From the NCBI GenBank assembly GCA_028015205.1, contig CM051519.1:80931539-80995538 (forward strand): a stretch of DNA of 64,000 nt. The letters are read 5' to 3'. The notes beneath the pieces are model-generated. The model saw only the letters and a program-made list of their open reading frames with translations. It was not told the origin of the DNA and ran no database searches. Positions 53,530 to 64,000 of this stretch are shown here, one piece after another (within the stretch, counting starts at the first letter, position 1; every line of letters begins with the position of its first letter). The stretch comes from Mytilisepta virgata (Eukaryota > Mollusca > Bivalvia > Mytilida > Mytilidae). A program made the position numbers and the translations under genes.

Positions 53530-54979
53530 CCCAAACCACAAAAACTAGTCATTTTTTACAAAAATTTGGCATTTTACAAGAAATCAACGTCAAATTAAAC
53601 ACGATGAATGAAATGCCAAAATATTAATTATGTCATATTTCGGAGATTTACATCAATATTATTATCTTTGTATTGTAATATCAAAAACTTTATCAAAGAT
53701 TTGCTAAATTCTCAAGATCATTTGAAGATGGTACCGAGTGCTGAAATGAGTGCATGGATTACTAAGAGCTCTTTGATCTTGGAGTATGAAATACGATTAG
53801 ACAGAATTGTGCGCTTAATTGAATTGATTTCGGAAAGGGTTTCATGACGAATAGTTATTTACTTAATTTTGCCAACAATCTGGTGGTTGTCTGATCAGAA
53901 TATGAAGCAGAAATTATGAGTCTGTTTTTTACTAAGAACCGCAGGTGAAATGTACACCCTTAAAAAATAATAGTTATAGCAATGAGAAAAAACAACAGGA
54001 TACAATATCTTATTTACAGAGGAAAAACACGTTATTTCTGGCACAAGACAAAACAATAATTGCCGATGAATTGATTGAAGCAATTTGTTCGATATAGTTT
54101 GGGTATATGGGTTAACTTGAACAGTAAGTAACATCAAATTATAAACTGATATGAAAGAGAAAATTATCACCGTGGCCAGTAATTGTATCAATAAATTCAG
54201 AAAAACAGTTCTGGGAATTAAAATTCCATTTTCGTTTGACAAATATTCTTACCGGCAATACTATTTAAATCCAATAATAAATGATGACTTTAGAGGTGAA
54301 AATTCTCCCTTCACTTGCATTTAAAATTTTGAATCAATGATTGTGGTTTGCTTAACGTCCAATATTTCTTGATTCCTCAGGACGAGAACCCGTTCAAAAA
54401 TTATTCCAGAATTCAAATAACGGTGGGACGGGACACAAAGGGGAACCAATTTTGACTGCCACTGTAAAATGGTGGGTGGTTGGGTAGGGTCGGATAATTT
54501 AGCCTTCTGTAGGGGCCATTAGCCTACTCTTTTTCGAAAACTACAAAGGGATCTTTAGCGGGCAGGCAGCGTAATATTTCGAAAACACGTTACCCACTAT
54601 GGTCCGAGCTAAGGCGTTCCGTACTATGATCTGACAACCCCCTAGTGAACTGTCTACAATTCTGTACGTACCGTTTCTTTGAACGTATTCGAAAGCCACT
54701 AAAAAATATCCTTATCTAAAAATATTTTTGAATACGTGAAGAGATTAACTGTCACATATACGTGATAAACAAAACCTTTATTGTTGTTATTCATTGTAAA
54801 GTTACAGCAAGGCTTTCAATAATGGAGAAAAATCTGGCTCCTCACTGCAAGTGTAAGACAGACCTCTAGCACCAGTGCATGTGAAATTCGCCATGTTATA
54901 TCTGCCCTATTGAAGGATTTTGAGAGACACTAATGAGAGGTATATCAATAACAGGTAAATAAATCTGAACAAATAATAT
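53530..54979. other. Upstream flank of Wnt2
   Basis: Would hold the Wnt2 promoter and 5'UTR. I see no clear TATA box or cluster of known sites. Frames at 53608-53847 and 53895-54242 have no family resemblance. Confidence 0.4.
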
Positions 54980-55345
54980 CTTAATTGACCGATAATCTGA
55001 AAATGCAAATCAAGAATACAACACTAATCATAATCAATCTTAAGCACATCAAGAAATAGGACAAATAAAAAAAACGTGATCCATTGGACAGACAAACACG
55101 GGAAGACAAATGAACAACCACATGCACAACAAATAAACACTGAAAACTAAAAAAAAAACATTGAACAACACGAGCTCCTATAAAAACCAGGGGTGAACCC
55201 AGGTGCTCCGGAAGGGTAAGCAGTTCCTGCTCCGTATACAGCACCCGTCGTGAAGTTCAACAAGTCAATCAGGTGGAAGTCACAAATCGGTGAAGCCACA
55301 TGAAATGTTATGACCAACATCATCTTAGATATTGGAACTCTGTAA
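54980..55345 (-). repeat. 'GAVYGAGTAYPSGAP' repeat family, best minus-strand copy
   Basis: Nearly collinear with 13780-14090. The minus strand reads LLNFTTGAVYGAGTAYPSG, then GFTPGFY, then a T-rich stretch ending with 'ccaatggatcacgtttttttta'. Upstream shares 'gttccaatatctaagatgatgttgg'. Confidence 0.7.
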
Positions 55346-55960
55346 CATATGGAACGCCACAGCTGTTTTATGTTCATTTCCATAATGTTGTTATGTCCAT
55401 TTGTTGTTTTATTAAGTCAAATTGTCTGATTGTGTTGTTGGTTCTTATGTTGTTCTGTTCAGATATTATTTTATTGAGTTAATTTCTATTTTGTTATGTG
55501 CAAATATTATTTCATTCAGTCGAATCAATTTGTTGTGGTGTTAAAAGATCGTTTTGTTGGGTCAGCTGATTATATTATGTTAAATAATTATTTTATTATG
55601 TTAAATCATTGTTTTATTGCGTTAGACCAACTTATTATCATGTTTAATTATTATTTTATCAAGTTAAATTAACATATTGTTATGTTCAATCATTATTTCG
55701 TCTTGTTAGTCTAACTTGGTGTTATGTTAATTTGATGTTTCATTACGTCCAATTAGTATAATGCTATGTTGACCAAAATAAATTATAATCGTGTTCGTTT
55801 TAATATTGTGGTGTTCATTTGCTTCTTCGTTAAGTTAATATACAATAACATGGGGGTTGCATTTTTATCACGTGATGTCAAGTAGCAACTTTATTTCATT
55901 GTGTTGAGTTATTATGTTCTTGGGTTGAATGTTACGTTGATCAACGTTATGTTGTTCATT
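55346..55960 (+). repeat. Degenerate T/G-rich ~45-bp tandem repeat
   Basis: Phrases of the type 'ttatgtt-aat-att-ttttatt--gttaaat' recur roughly every 43-50 bases from 55380 to 55770. The plus strand is strikingly poor in C, with TTATGTT words throughout. Probably a very old minisatellite. Confidence 0.55.
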
Positions 55961-55994
55961 CGGAAATGATCTTCGAGTTACTTCAGCTTATCCG

Positions 55995-56369
55995 TTACCA
56001 TCGGATAAGCTGAGAAACGTAGAAGCCATATGCAGCCGATGCTAGTATATTGCTACTCAAGAATGGAAAGCTAACAATAGGAAAGTTGAAGTCATCACGT
56101 TTGTCATAAAGTTTTGTCTTCAAATGTCCCTCATTGTCTATTTCAAGAAACAAATCCAAATATGAAGCGGACGTTGGTGTGTCTGTAGTATCCTTAATTT
56201 CAAGCTCACTGGGGTAGGTGAGATGTAGAAAGTCTTGGAATTTGTCGTTATTTAACGACAACACGTCATCTATATAACGAAAAGTGAAATTATTGTATTT
56301 CAAAATATGGCGACTATTGAAAATAATTAACATAATAAACATGAGACCATATAAAAAGATATGATACAC
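55995..56369 (-). pseudogene. Penelope-like reverse transcriptase fragment with catalytic YIDD
   Basis: An open minus-strand frame of 124 residues containing FRYIDDVLSLNN, the YxDD active site, then YPSELEIKDTTDT, SYLDLFLEIDNEG, KLYDKRDDFNFPIVSFPFL and YGFYVSQLIRW. These are the palm and thumb of the same reverse-transcriptase family as 5520-7260 and 41220-42745, but a distinct subgroup. It is 5'- and 3'-truncated and so not functional, although this segment is less decayed than the others. Confidence 0.85.
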
Positions 56370-56679
56370 AAGCTGTCACGGTTACGAAAGGTATGGATGG
56401 GCGGTACATGATAAAACATACTGTTGTATATATATATATGAGAAGTTATCTCAAGGATAATTACACTATAATCTTTAAAAGCTCAAGAGCTTACACCCCA
56501 AAGTTGGGGAAACTTAGGAATTTGTTCCTCTGCTCTTATAAATGATTGTTTTTCAACAAACAAGAGATGCCAGGAAAAGGGAACAATGCTAAAATCAACG
56601 AACAAGACTGATCTCTCTGAAAAGCGGCGATTCCAGACTAATTTGGTTATTTCTAACCTTTTCGTTTCATAGCGCGACA

Positions 56680-57020
56680 GTATCCGAGCAGCAGCTACCA
56701 GACCCTTAGCTAATTAACAGTTAAAACGACAGCTTTCTAAATTATGAATCGTCCAATCAATTTTTGCAGTTCTAGCAAGCGTTCACCGTGTTGGTAATCA
56801 TACTGTATTGGTTTTCATATGTTTTATACCTCCGAGTGCCAAGATAGGTAAGGAGGTTCGGGTACCCATAAAAAAACTTTTTAACCCCACCACTGTTCAG
56901 TGTCTTTGCGAGTCAGACTATCCGGACTATCTTATGTTTTTATTTTCTTTGTTTTTGTTTGTTGGGTGGCTTTGATTGATTGATAAGTCATTGTTGACAT
57001 ACTGTAATCAATCCATTTTT
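56680..57020 (+). mobile_element. Penelope-like element 3' end, plus-strand copy
   Basis: 'gcgacagtatccgagcagcagctac', 'cgtccaatcaatttttgcagttctagcaagcg', 'accactgttcagtgtc', 'ggtggctttgattgattga' and 'aatccattttttgttta' match the ends at 35755-36315 and 42410-42745. Confidence 0.65.
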
Positions 57021-58168
57021 TGTTTAGATCGTCAAAACACTACAGGGTTGATTATTTGAAGCTCAAGACTTGGGATTACTCTTAGTATTATCCGGTACTT
57101 GAACTTAATTAATTACAACTTGAACTCCTTCAAATGGTTTTAGTTTGGGGTTTTAATTTTGTGAAAGAATCAATTTATGAAATGTGATGCAGATATGCAA
57201 TCTCAATTTTGAGCCGGGGTTTAAAAAAGGGCCATAATTAGTAAGTTCCCGATTTTTCCAACTTTAATATATTAAGTATTACCATAGGCTCTTTAAAAAT
57301 ACACCTATGTACAAAAAATTAACCAAAGTTAATGAGGTGTAAAATGTAGTTCATGGTGACTCAAATGTTTGATTTTTTATGTACCCGGTAGTTATATGAT
57401 AAATGAATGGTATGTCATTGATATATATCAATTCTGAGAAACGGACCTAAACACAAAAACTTAACAAAGTCACTCAAGCATGAAATGTAGGTCATAATGA
57501 TCCAATTGTTGGACTAATCAATAATACAATTATTGTGATCAAGTATCACTGATTTAACACTGGATTCCTAGGTTATGATATATAAATGCAAAACTATTTA
57601 TAAACGATCTTATGCGGTTTGTTGCTCCATTTATAAAAAAAATCCATAGTACTGAGGAAAGTGGACTGCATATGTGTATTTGTTTCCACTTTTTTTGATG
57701 CATTTCTGTTCTACTTTGTATATTTAAATAATACTGTCAACCCATTGGGTATAAATTTGCATTTCAAATAAAGTTATAAAGTCCCTCATGCATTAAATTT
57801 ACGTCAAATTCACCTAAATCTATTGAACTATGTTCAGTCTTCTGTGAGGATTGTAATGATATTAAATCACTGATATATCTCGATGGGTTTCTGAGAAAAG
57901 GACTTAAAACCCAAAAACTCAACAAAACCAAACAAACCTATATGCCCCAATCACATTCGTGGAAAAGGCATTAAAAACCCAAATCCTGGTACAATTCTCA
58001 ACATTGGTATATATATAATTAACATGTAAAATAATATATAGGGTATTCAGAGCTCAAGATACTTGATAATGATAGTGAAAAGTGACATCCCTTCTAAGCC
58101 TAACATTGAGAAGTGGAAAGACAAGAAGCCCAATACTGTGTATTATTCTAAATATGTATGTTATATTC
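57021..58168. other. Intergenic; retroelement tail at 57735-57785
   Basis: Phrases around 'aaaaacttaacaaagt', 'gaaatgtag-tcat' and 'ctgagaaa-ggacttaaa' recur three or four times between 57300 and 57930, indicating a diverged ~120-250-bp repeat. No gene. Confidence 0.4.
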
Positions 58169-58506
58169 ATAAATACCACATCATTAGGAGAAAATGTAAT
58201 AAATACCACATCCTTAGGAGAAAATGAAATAAATACCACATCTTTAGGAGAAAATGAAATAAATACCACATCCTTAGGAGAAAATGAAATAAATACCACA
58301 TCTTTAGGAGAAAATGTAATAAATACCACATCCTTAGAAGAAAATGAAATAAATACCATATCCTTAGGAGAAAATGAAATAAATACCACATCCTAAGGAG
58401 AAAATGTAATAAATACCACATCCTTAGGAGAAAATGAAATAAATACCACATCCTTAGGAGAAAATGTAATAAATACCACATCCTAAGGAGAAAATGAAAT
58501 AAATAA
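58169..58506. repeat. 30-bp minisatellite
   Basis: The unit ATAAATACCACATCCTTAGG plus AGAAAATGAA repeats about 11 times with an exact 30-base period; variants differ at a few positions (CCT/CTT, GAA/GTA). Because 30 is a multiple of three, long frames are open on both strands (about 104-111 codons). They are not genes. Confidence 0.93.
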
Positions 58507-61338
58507 CCATAATATTCTTTAACAATTTAATGAAGACATTTTTGTTAATCTTTAACATGTAACAAATATCTAATCTCAGTCACTGGTTGTTACTAAACAC
58601 ATTGTACATTATTGTGGTATATACAACTTATAATCATACCTATATTTACCAATACACCATTACCTTGTTTGGAATACAAAATAAAATGCTGAATTAATTT
58701 ATGGAAACTGAAATAAATTTCTACACTGTATTGGAAAAATGTCCATGCAAAAGGTGTACAAGTTTTAGCAAAAGAATGAAGGTTTTTAATAAATAAGGAA
58801 ATTTTCTACATAATATACGAGCAAAGTGGATTTACTTTTTACTTGATTTATAAATTTTAAGTATATTGAAACATGAAGGGCTTTTTGCAGGAATGAAAAA
58901 AAGAAGGAATTGATTTTACTATCAAATCTGACAAAACAGAAAAATTGTCCAGAGATTGTATTAACATACTGATATTGTTCAGAATTCTATAATTTTCTTT
59001 AAGAACAGTAACAAAGGTTTGAACCATATTGTGGATATAGGCATTACGTATATGTAACCCCTCCTTTTCTTACTATATAAGCCAAATAAAGAACAAAAAA
59101 TTGAAAGGGTATGGCATAAGCATTAATGTGACAAATATTCCATCATAACAGAATTGAAAAGTGATTTTTGTATTGCTAAAAGAAAAAACATATTGTCTAT
59201 AACATATAGCAATACAGAAATTACCCATAGAAAGAATTCTTAATTAGGAATGAGTTTTAGAAAATGACCAAAGAATTTGAAAGAATTCCTTGAACATTCA
59301 TGATGAGATTTTTTAAGGACACGATACGGAAAAGCAAATTTTTTGCCACCTAAAATAACAATTTGTGAATTTCCTGATTTTGTAGTAATATCGCTCAAAA
59401 GTGTTCGTATATATGAAAATCATTTTGTCTAGGGCACAATTTAGTTTATAATGTCAAAGCAAACAGGAAATGCTTAGATCCATAAGAAATAGGATTTTCC
59501 TGGCAGTTTATAATGTTACATTGGCAGATTATTGATTAGCTGAAATAGGTAACCTGGCTATTCACAGGATAGCAGGAGAGGGGTGGTGGAGACAGTAGTA
59601 GCTTTATCATAGTTCCTCCTTTTTATGAAAAAAAAAATCACTTTTGCCAAATAATGACATCTGACCATGTATAATTTCTATTATGTGTACAGCTCGATCA
59701 TTTAAAATTTCTTTAAATTTTTAAAGCCCGGAGGTATATTTCAATATGACACTAATCCTGAAAATAAGAATTAATTAACCATTTAAGACATTTTAAATAA
59801 TTGAATTTACCATAAATATAGATAAATTTATTTTCAACATACTCTCTGGTTAAATTTAATATGTTTTGTCTTATATATGTAACAGATAATACCCTTTTGT
59901 CATGTTTGATTTAATATATAAAAATTGTTTATCAAAACAAACAGTTTATCTGTTTAGAAAAAGAAATTAAGGATAGAATTTTAAAAATGTTCACCAAATG
60001 TTTTAAAAACATTTTTGTATTAACATTTGCCTTTAAGAGTTCAATATTTATCCGCATACATCTTAAAATTCAACCTTACAAAATCGGTTCCTATCTCTAT
60101 CCTTAAAGATAATCCTTATTTCCTGTTAATTGTACTGTCTAGCCATAACTGACTCATTTCATTGGTAAAGTTTTAAATTAAGAAGATAATAAGGGAAACT
60201 AAATAACTTTGAAGAAACTAAGATAAATTCCTTATACAATATCTTTATCCATACAAAAACAATGAACTACTGTCCGGACACCTCAGTTCATAAAATGGAT
60301 TTTTCGCATTTTGAAAGTCTAAACATTCAAATTATTAGAATATCTTTTGTTGGTTAATTAACCTTATTGAGTCATTCAAGAAAACATCAAAAATGTAAAG
60401 TTGTTTATAAAGTTATGTTTGTATACTGCACAAATGATTCTTAATGGGGAATTCCCAACAGAAAAATTAATGCACTCGAAAATTTCAAAAAATTAATTCA
60501 TCAACTCAGACCTATCCCAAAATTTGTAAAACTGGTATATGAAATATTTTAAATGCACTTTGTGCATATTTTCATGCATCCCAAGGTTGTAATACTTAAT
60601 TTTTATAAAATCTCATAGAAAGAGTTATTTTTGTTTCTCTGGAAGGCATGACTGAACAAAATTAGCCAAGTTCAATTGTTTCTGTTACGATTTAGGTCAT
60701 TGCATCTTCCACCCAAGTGACTAGACAATTCACATTGATTAAGGTATTCAAGTCCTAAAAAACCCATTTTACGAACTGAGGTGTTCAGACAGTAAAGATA
60801 TATTAGTACATGTACTATTTCTAAAATACACAAAGATGGAAAACCTAAGTTATTTCTTGGACTGATACCTTTTTCATAAGACTAGTAAAATGCAGAAAAG
60901 GCAAGTTTCCTGGACTGACTCAATTTAATGTATAACCTGTATAAAAATATGGTAATGTAATGAACACCCTGCTGCCAATGTTACACAACTTTTAAATATA
61001 CCCTGAAGTCAATACCTTTAGGTGGAAAGAATGTACATTTACCCTGAAATGTATTATACTTGTAAAAATATAAAATAACACTTGCCATTGGTGAGAAAAA
61101 AGTACAATGAGAACAGTTACTGAACACAGAGGCTAAAAATTAAAAATGCTACCCTTGAAACAGACTCAAAAGTTTTAACAGTAATCAGTTTGAAGTATTT
61201 TTATGTTTTGCAAAATATTAGATAAACAGTGGGTTTCTGAGAAAATAAGTCAACTACAGATTCCATTGGTAACCTTGGCTATTGGTAATAAGTAAAGTCT
61301 TCTTTACAATGCTGTATTATCTACTCCCAAAAACAAAT
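58507..61338 (-). other. AT-rich interval, part probably ST7 3'UTR
   Basis: Lies directly 3' of the ST7 stop on the minus strand. No coding frame of note. A T+A-rich composition with scattered TTTATT (minus AATAAA) gives no single convincing cleavage site. Confidence 0.4.
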
Positions 61339-61434
61339 TTATATGCGAGACAATTGATGAAGCAGATTTGATGGTAGGATGGCTTCCAATTTCTCCAAGA
61401 CATAACTGATTGGCATATACAACCATCCTAAAAC
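61339..61434 (-). CDS. ST7: ST7 last coding exon
   Basis: Codes 31 residues ending HQLSRI and TAA. Corresponds to the vertebrate isoform ending in LTRI rather than to the alternative C-terminus. Confidence 0.9.
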   Translation of the reverse strand, partial: VLGWLYMPISYVLEKLEAILPSNLLHQLSRI

Positions 61435-63448
61435 CTGAAACAAAATAAATATTGCTGTAAGCATGAAAATGATAGGCTGTAATATCCTTTTGATAAAACA
61501 CTGAATTGTAAATCGACTGCTATTTCATCCATTTAAATTTGGAGGTGGGATGAAAAAAAGAAAAATGAATCTTCTTTTCTACCATAAATGAGTTGGATGT
61601 ACTCACACCAGTTTATGTGAATCAAAAACAAATATTCTAAATGTGATGCATCATATGATAAAAGGTTAAATAGAGATGTAAAAGGGAGTCTTATATATAT
61701 CAACATGTACATTGTATTTAAAGGATTTATGTACAGTTGACTGTGTAGATAAATCCGACATAATTTGTCGGTACTACACAGTCAACAATATGAAAGATTT
61801 ATTTACAGTGGTCGCTGGCGACCGTCTTTTACAATATTTGAAAGACGTAGGACTATACTCCAGAATATAGATTATTATACTATGTTCTTGAGTATAGTTA
61901 TTTGTCGTTGTCTTAAACTTTGTAATAATTAATTGACGTGATTTTATGTTTACTGAATTTTTATATGTTGACATTGTTAATTAAATAGCGTATCTGTGAT
62001 ATTATTTCTGAATGATGTTCGACTTTGATTCTAGTTTTACTGTTTATTCAAATCTCAATATTATTTGTAAATAGTTTATTGATTTTAGATAATGTTTGAA
62101 ATTTTAATCAGTTTGACTTTAATTCGTTCTCGCCGTGATATTGGCTGCAATATCGCCAGCACGGCGTTAAAAACCAATCAATCAATTTATGTACAGTTGA
62201 CTATTCAGTTTTCATCACTTAGATTGAAGTCTGATAAGCTGACAGCTTACACTTTATGTTAACAGTTATCAGATTTTGTGTGCCAGTGTAGTTGCCAAAT
62301 GTTCTTGTTACTGTTTTGATTCTAAAGTTTGGTCCAAATAGGCAATGTAGTATGAGAAATTGTTATTTTTCACTTATTTTTAAGTCATGGAGGCCTAATT
62401 GGTACGTCAAAAAAAATTTCAAGAGGGGAATATTAAAGGCCCATTTAGCTAAAGTTTGGTCTCAATTGACCCAATAGTTTCATAGGAGATATTTTAATAT
62501 TTTTTTGCCAGTTTTTCTATTTTCAGTGACAGTGACCATACTGGTTGTAGGTCCTGGTCACATTTTTACATACATTTGTATGACTACAATGAAGACTGGT
62601 TCAAGAACATCAATATGATGACAGAAAATCAGATCTCACTTATGACTAATCAAATATTTGTGAAATGGGATAATAGCCCCTGAAATTTGTTTTGAAACAG
62701 ATGTGTGATTATCCATGAGATGTTATCAAAACTTACTGTTTTAGCTACCATACCCATGGGTTCTGGGTACTGATGTGTGAGTAGTGCCAATAAGGCTGTG
62801 AATGAACACAAACCAGCAGTAAACAATATAAAGAAAGGTAACTCTTTCTTTGGGTAGACTGATACTTCATGGTAAGCTGTAAATAATAAACGGTATATTA
62901 ACTTAGTGTTTTATATTTCTATGGAAGATATTTAAGGATTGACTGTAATTTTTTTCAGTCTATGAAGAAATAACCTCAGTCATGTGGTTCACACTAAATA
63001 ACCTGTGTAGCGGTCTACAATAGTCTACAATATGAGAGACAAAAAAAATCTGACAAATCAAATGATGCGTTACATCCAACATTAAATTATAAACAATGAA
63101 TCTCTATACGTAACTACTAGTACAAGGAAACTTCTTTTTATAGGTAATTTTAATATATTTCCACTTCCAATTTTAAAACTACTCATCACATTTTGACTGT
63201 TACAATGGACAAATTAAAAAATTGTCTCGTAGCTGTAAAAATTCAGCAGATATTATATTCTACTGTGAAAGTAATAAACTGCACTGAAAAAATTAAACCA
63301 ATTGCCCCAAGCAATAATTTCACTTTCAAATCATTCTGTCTTGTATATTACATACCTGGAAGTAATTCTCTGTCAGCACTTTCTGTACATGTGGGATAGG
63401 GATAAAACAAATGACCCTTCTCTAGTGGGTAAGGGATCATTCTAAATG
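61339..63448 (-). CDS. ST7: ST7 (suppressor of tumorigenicity 7) homologue, C-terminal three exons, partial
   Basis: Coding exons on the minus strand are 63448-63356, 62876-62737 and 61434-61339 (stop TAA at 61339-61341). Junctions are TTTCAG|CATTTAG, CCAG|GTATGT, TTTACAG|CTTACC, ACA|GTAAGT and TTTCAG|GTTTTAG, with phases 1, 1 and 0 all consistent. The protein end reads [68 protein letters not shown], then MEKVES-like [20 protein letters not shown] at the end. This is the highly conserved ST7/ST7L C-terminus with one hydrophobic membrane-spanning segment. The biochemical role of ST7 is not settled. The N-terminal part lies beyond base 64000. Wnt2 follows 7.8 kb downstream on the same strand. 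Confidence 0.93.
61725..62202 (+). mobile_element. 442-bp retroposon flanked by an 18-bp target-site duplication
   Basis: ATTTATGTACAGTTGACT at 61725-61742 is repeated exactly at 62185-62202. The insert ends 'ggcgttaaaaaccaatcaatc', a short CAAT-repeat tail typical of mollusc non-LTR-derived elements, preceded by 'gccgtgatattggctgcaatatcgcc'. The 5' end forms a hairpin with the duplication (GTTGACTGTGTAG at 61736 against CTACACAGTCAAC at 61774). It lies in the last ST7 intron, antisense to the gene. No coding frame. Confidence 0.85.
62737..62876 (-). CDS. ST7: ST7 penultimate exon with the membrane segment
   Basis: Codes [18 protein letters not shown] through [16 protein letters not shown]. 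Phase 1 in, phase 0 out. Confidence 0.92.
62935..63095 (-). mobile_element. MITE-like element, copy 2, in ST7 intron
   Basis: Reverse complement of the element at 30752-31006; shares the first ~34 bases (GTTGGATGTAACGCATCATT) and the last ~35 ('gaggttatttcttcat-gactg'). Shorter than copy 1. Confidence 0.6.
63356..63448 (-). CDS. ST7: ST7 exon (third from last)
   Basis: Codes the end of one split codon and [20 protein letters not shown] through RELLP, phase 1 on both sides. The next exon upstream is not securely identified within the window. Confidence 0.9.
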
Positions 63449-64000
63449 CTGAAACAAATTTATATTATACTATTTAAGTGAAATAATGTCCTAGAGTAAA
63501 CATGAGTGAAACTAGAGATTGTGTCTATTAGAAACAGATGTCCCGTCCTCTTAAATATAGAATTCCATCTACTATTTATGATGGGAAATCATTTTGAGAA
63601 ATATTTTACATATATGCTAGTTTCACATTATGTCCTGCTTACATTAATTGGTATCCTATGAAAAATATATAAAATAAAAAAATGTTTTTAAAAATAAACT
63701 TGCCCACAGGAAAATTGTATTAAAATTTTACTTTCTGCATCAGAATTCACTTTCTCGTTTTTAATTTCTTTTAAAAGTCTGCATTTGTAAACGAAATATT
63801 TGTTTAAACATTTTTCATTGTCAAAGTTCTGAACTTTTCATTTCGGTTTACTGGTAATACTTGCAATTCATTACCTCTAAATGCAAGGAAAAAACAAGCT
63901 ACTTTTCGGGGAACCAGTTTCTAAAATTTAGATTTGTCCAATTTGTCAAACAATAAACAACGCACCCGAACATACCATGTACCGGCGATTTACTTGCCCG

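Noticed and set aside
58082..58481. Long open frames on both strands with repeated INTTSLGENE or WYLLHFLLRM peptides
   Set aside because: They arise from a 30-bp tandem repeat whose period is a multiple of three; no start context, no non-repetitive coding sequence.
63976..64000. Candidate ST7 exon end at the right edge (RASKSPVH then GTATGT)
   Set aside because: The donor and phase fit, but the residues do not resemble the ST7 segment expected before [11 protein letters not shown], and only 25 bases are visible.

Overview
This is a stretch of animal nuclear genome, most likely from a bivalve mollusc and probably a mussel (Mytilus-like). The evidence is AT-rich DNA with long introns, split genes with GT/AG junctions, an animal Wnt gene, and dense dispersed repeats of the kind familiar from bivalve assemblies (TTTTTAGCTCACCTG-type elements, Penelope-like reverse transcriptases, tRNA-derived SINEs, long foldback elements). 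There are no bacterial operons, no CRISPR array and no rRNA. The species call is inference.

Left half, + strand. Three genes for Golgi-type, type II membrane glycan enzymes lie in the same direction: an alpha-1,3-fucosyltransferase of family GT10 (3192-4364), a DUF268 protein with a methyltransferase-like nucleotide-binding motif (27287-28369), and a two-exon nucleotide-diphospho-sugar transferase of the PF03407/GT77 type (32127-35270). The space between them is filled almost entirely by repeats: a decayed Penelope-like element (5520-7260), two large arrays of ~165-bp units (15140-16918 and 22464-24607), a related ~155-bp array (20690-21345), SINEs, hairpin elements, and a 1.2-kb foldback (24616-25833).

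Right half, - strand. A complete five-exon Wnt2 gene runs from 53529 down to 37275. All four junctions could be placed and the joined frame is exactly 371 codons, giving a 370-residue protein. Its introns hold another foldback (39343-40083), a second Penelope-like pseudogene (41220-42745) and a ~2-kb element bounded by inverted repeats that carries a 27-bp minisatellite (42857-44882). At the right edge, on the same strand, are the last three coding exons of ST7 (61339-63448). Its 5' part lies outside the window.

Taken together, WNT2 and ST7 are neighbours in vertebrates (as are WNT2B and ST7L), so this window shows that old linkage kept in a mollusc, with a different relative orientation. The three glycan genes upstream may form a loose functional neighbourhood for building a fucosylated and perhaps methylated glycan; that is a hypothesis, not a demonstrated pathway. 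Most other open frames are repeat shadows or chance.
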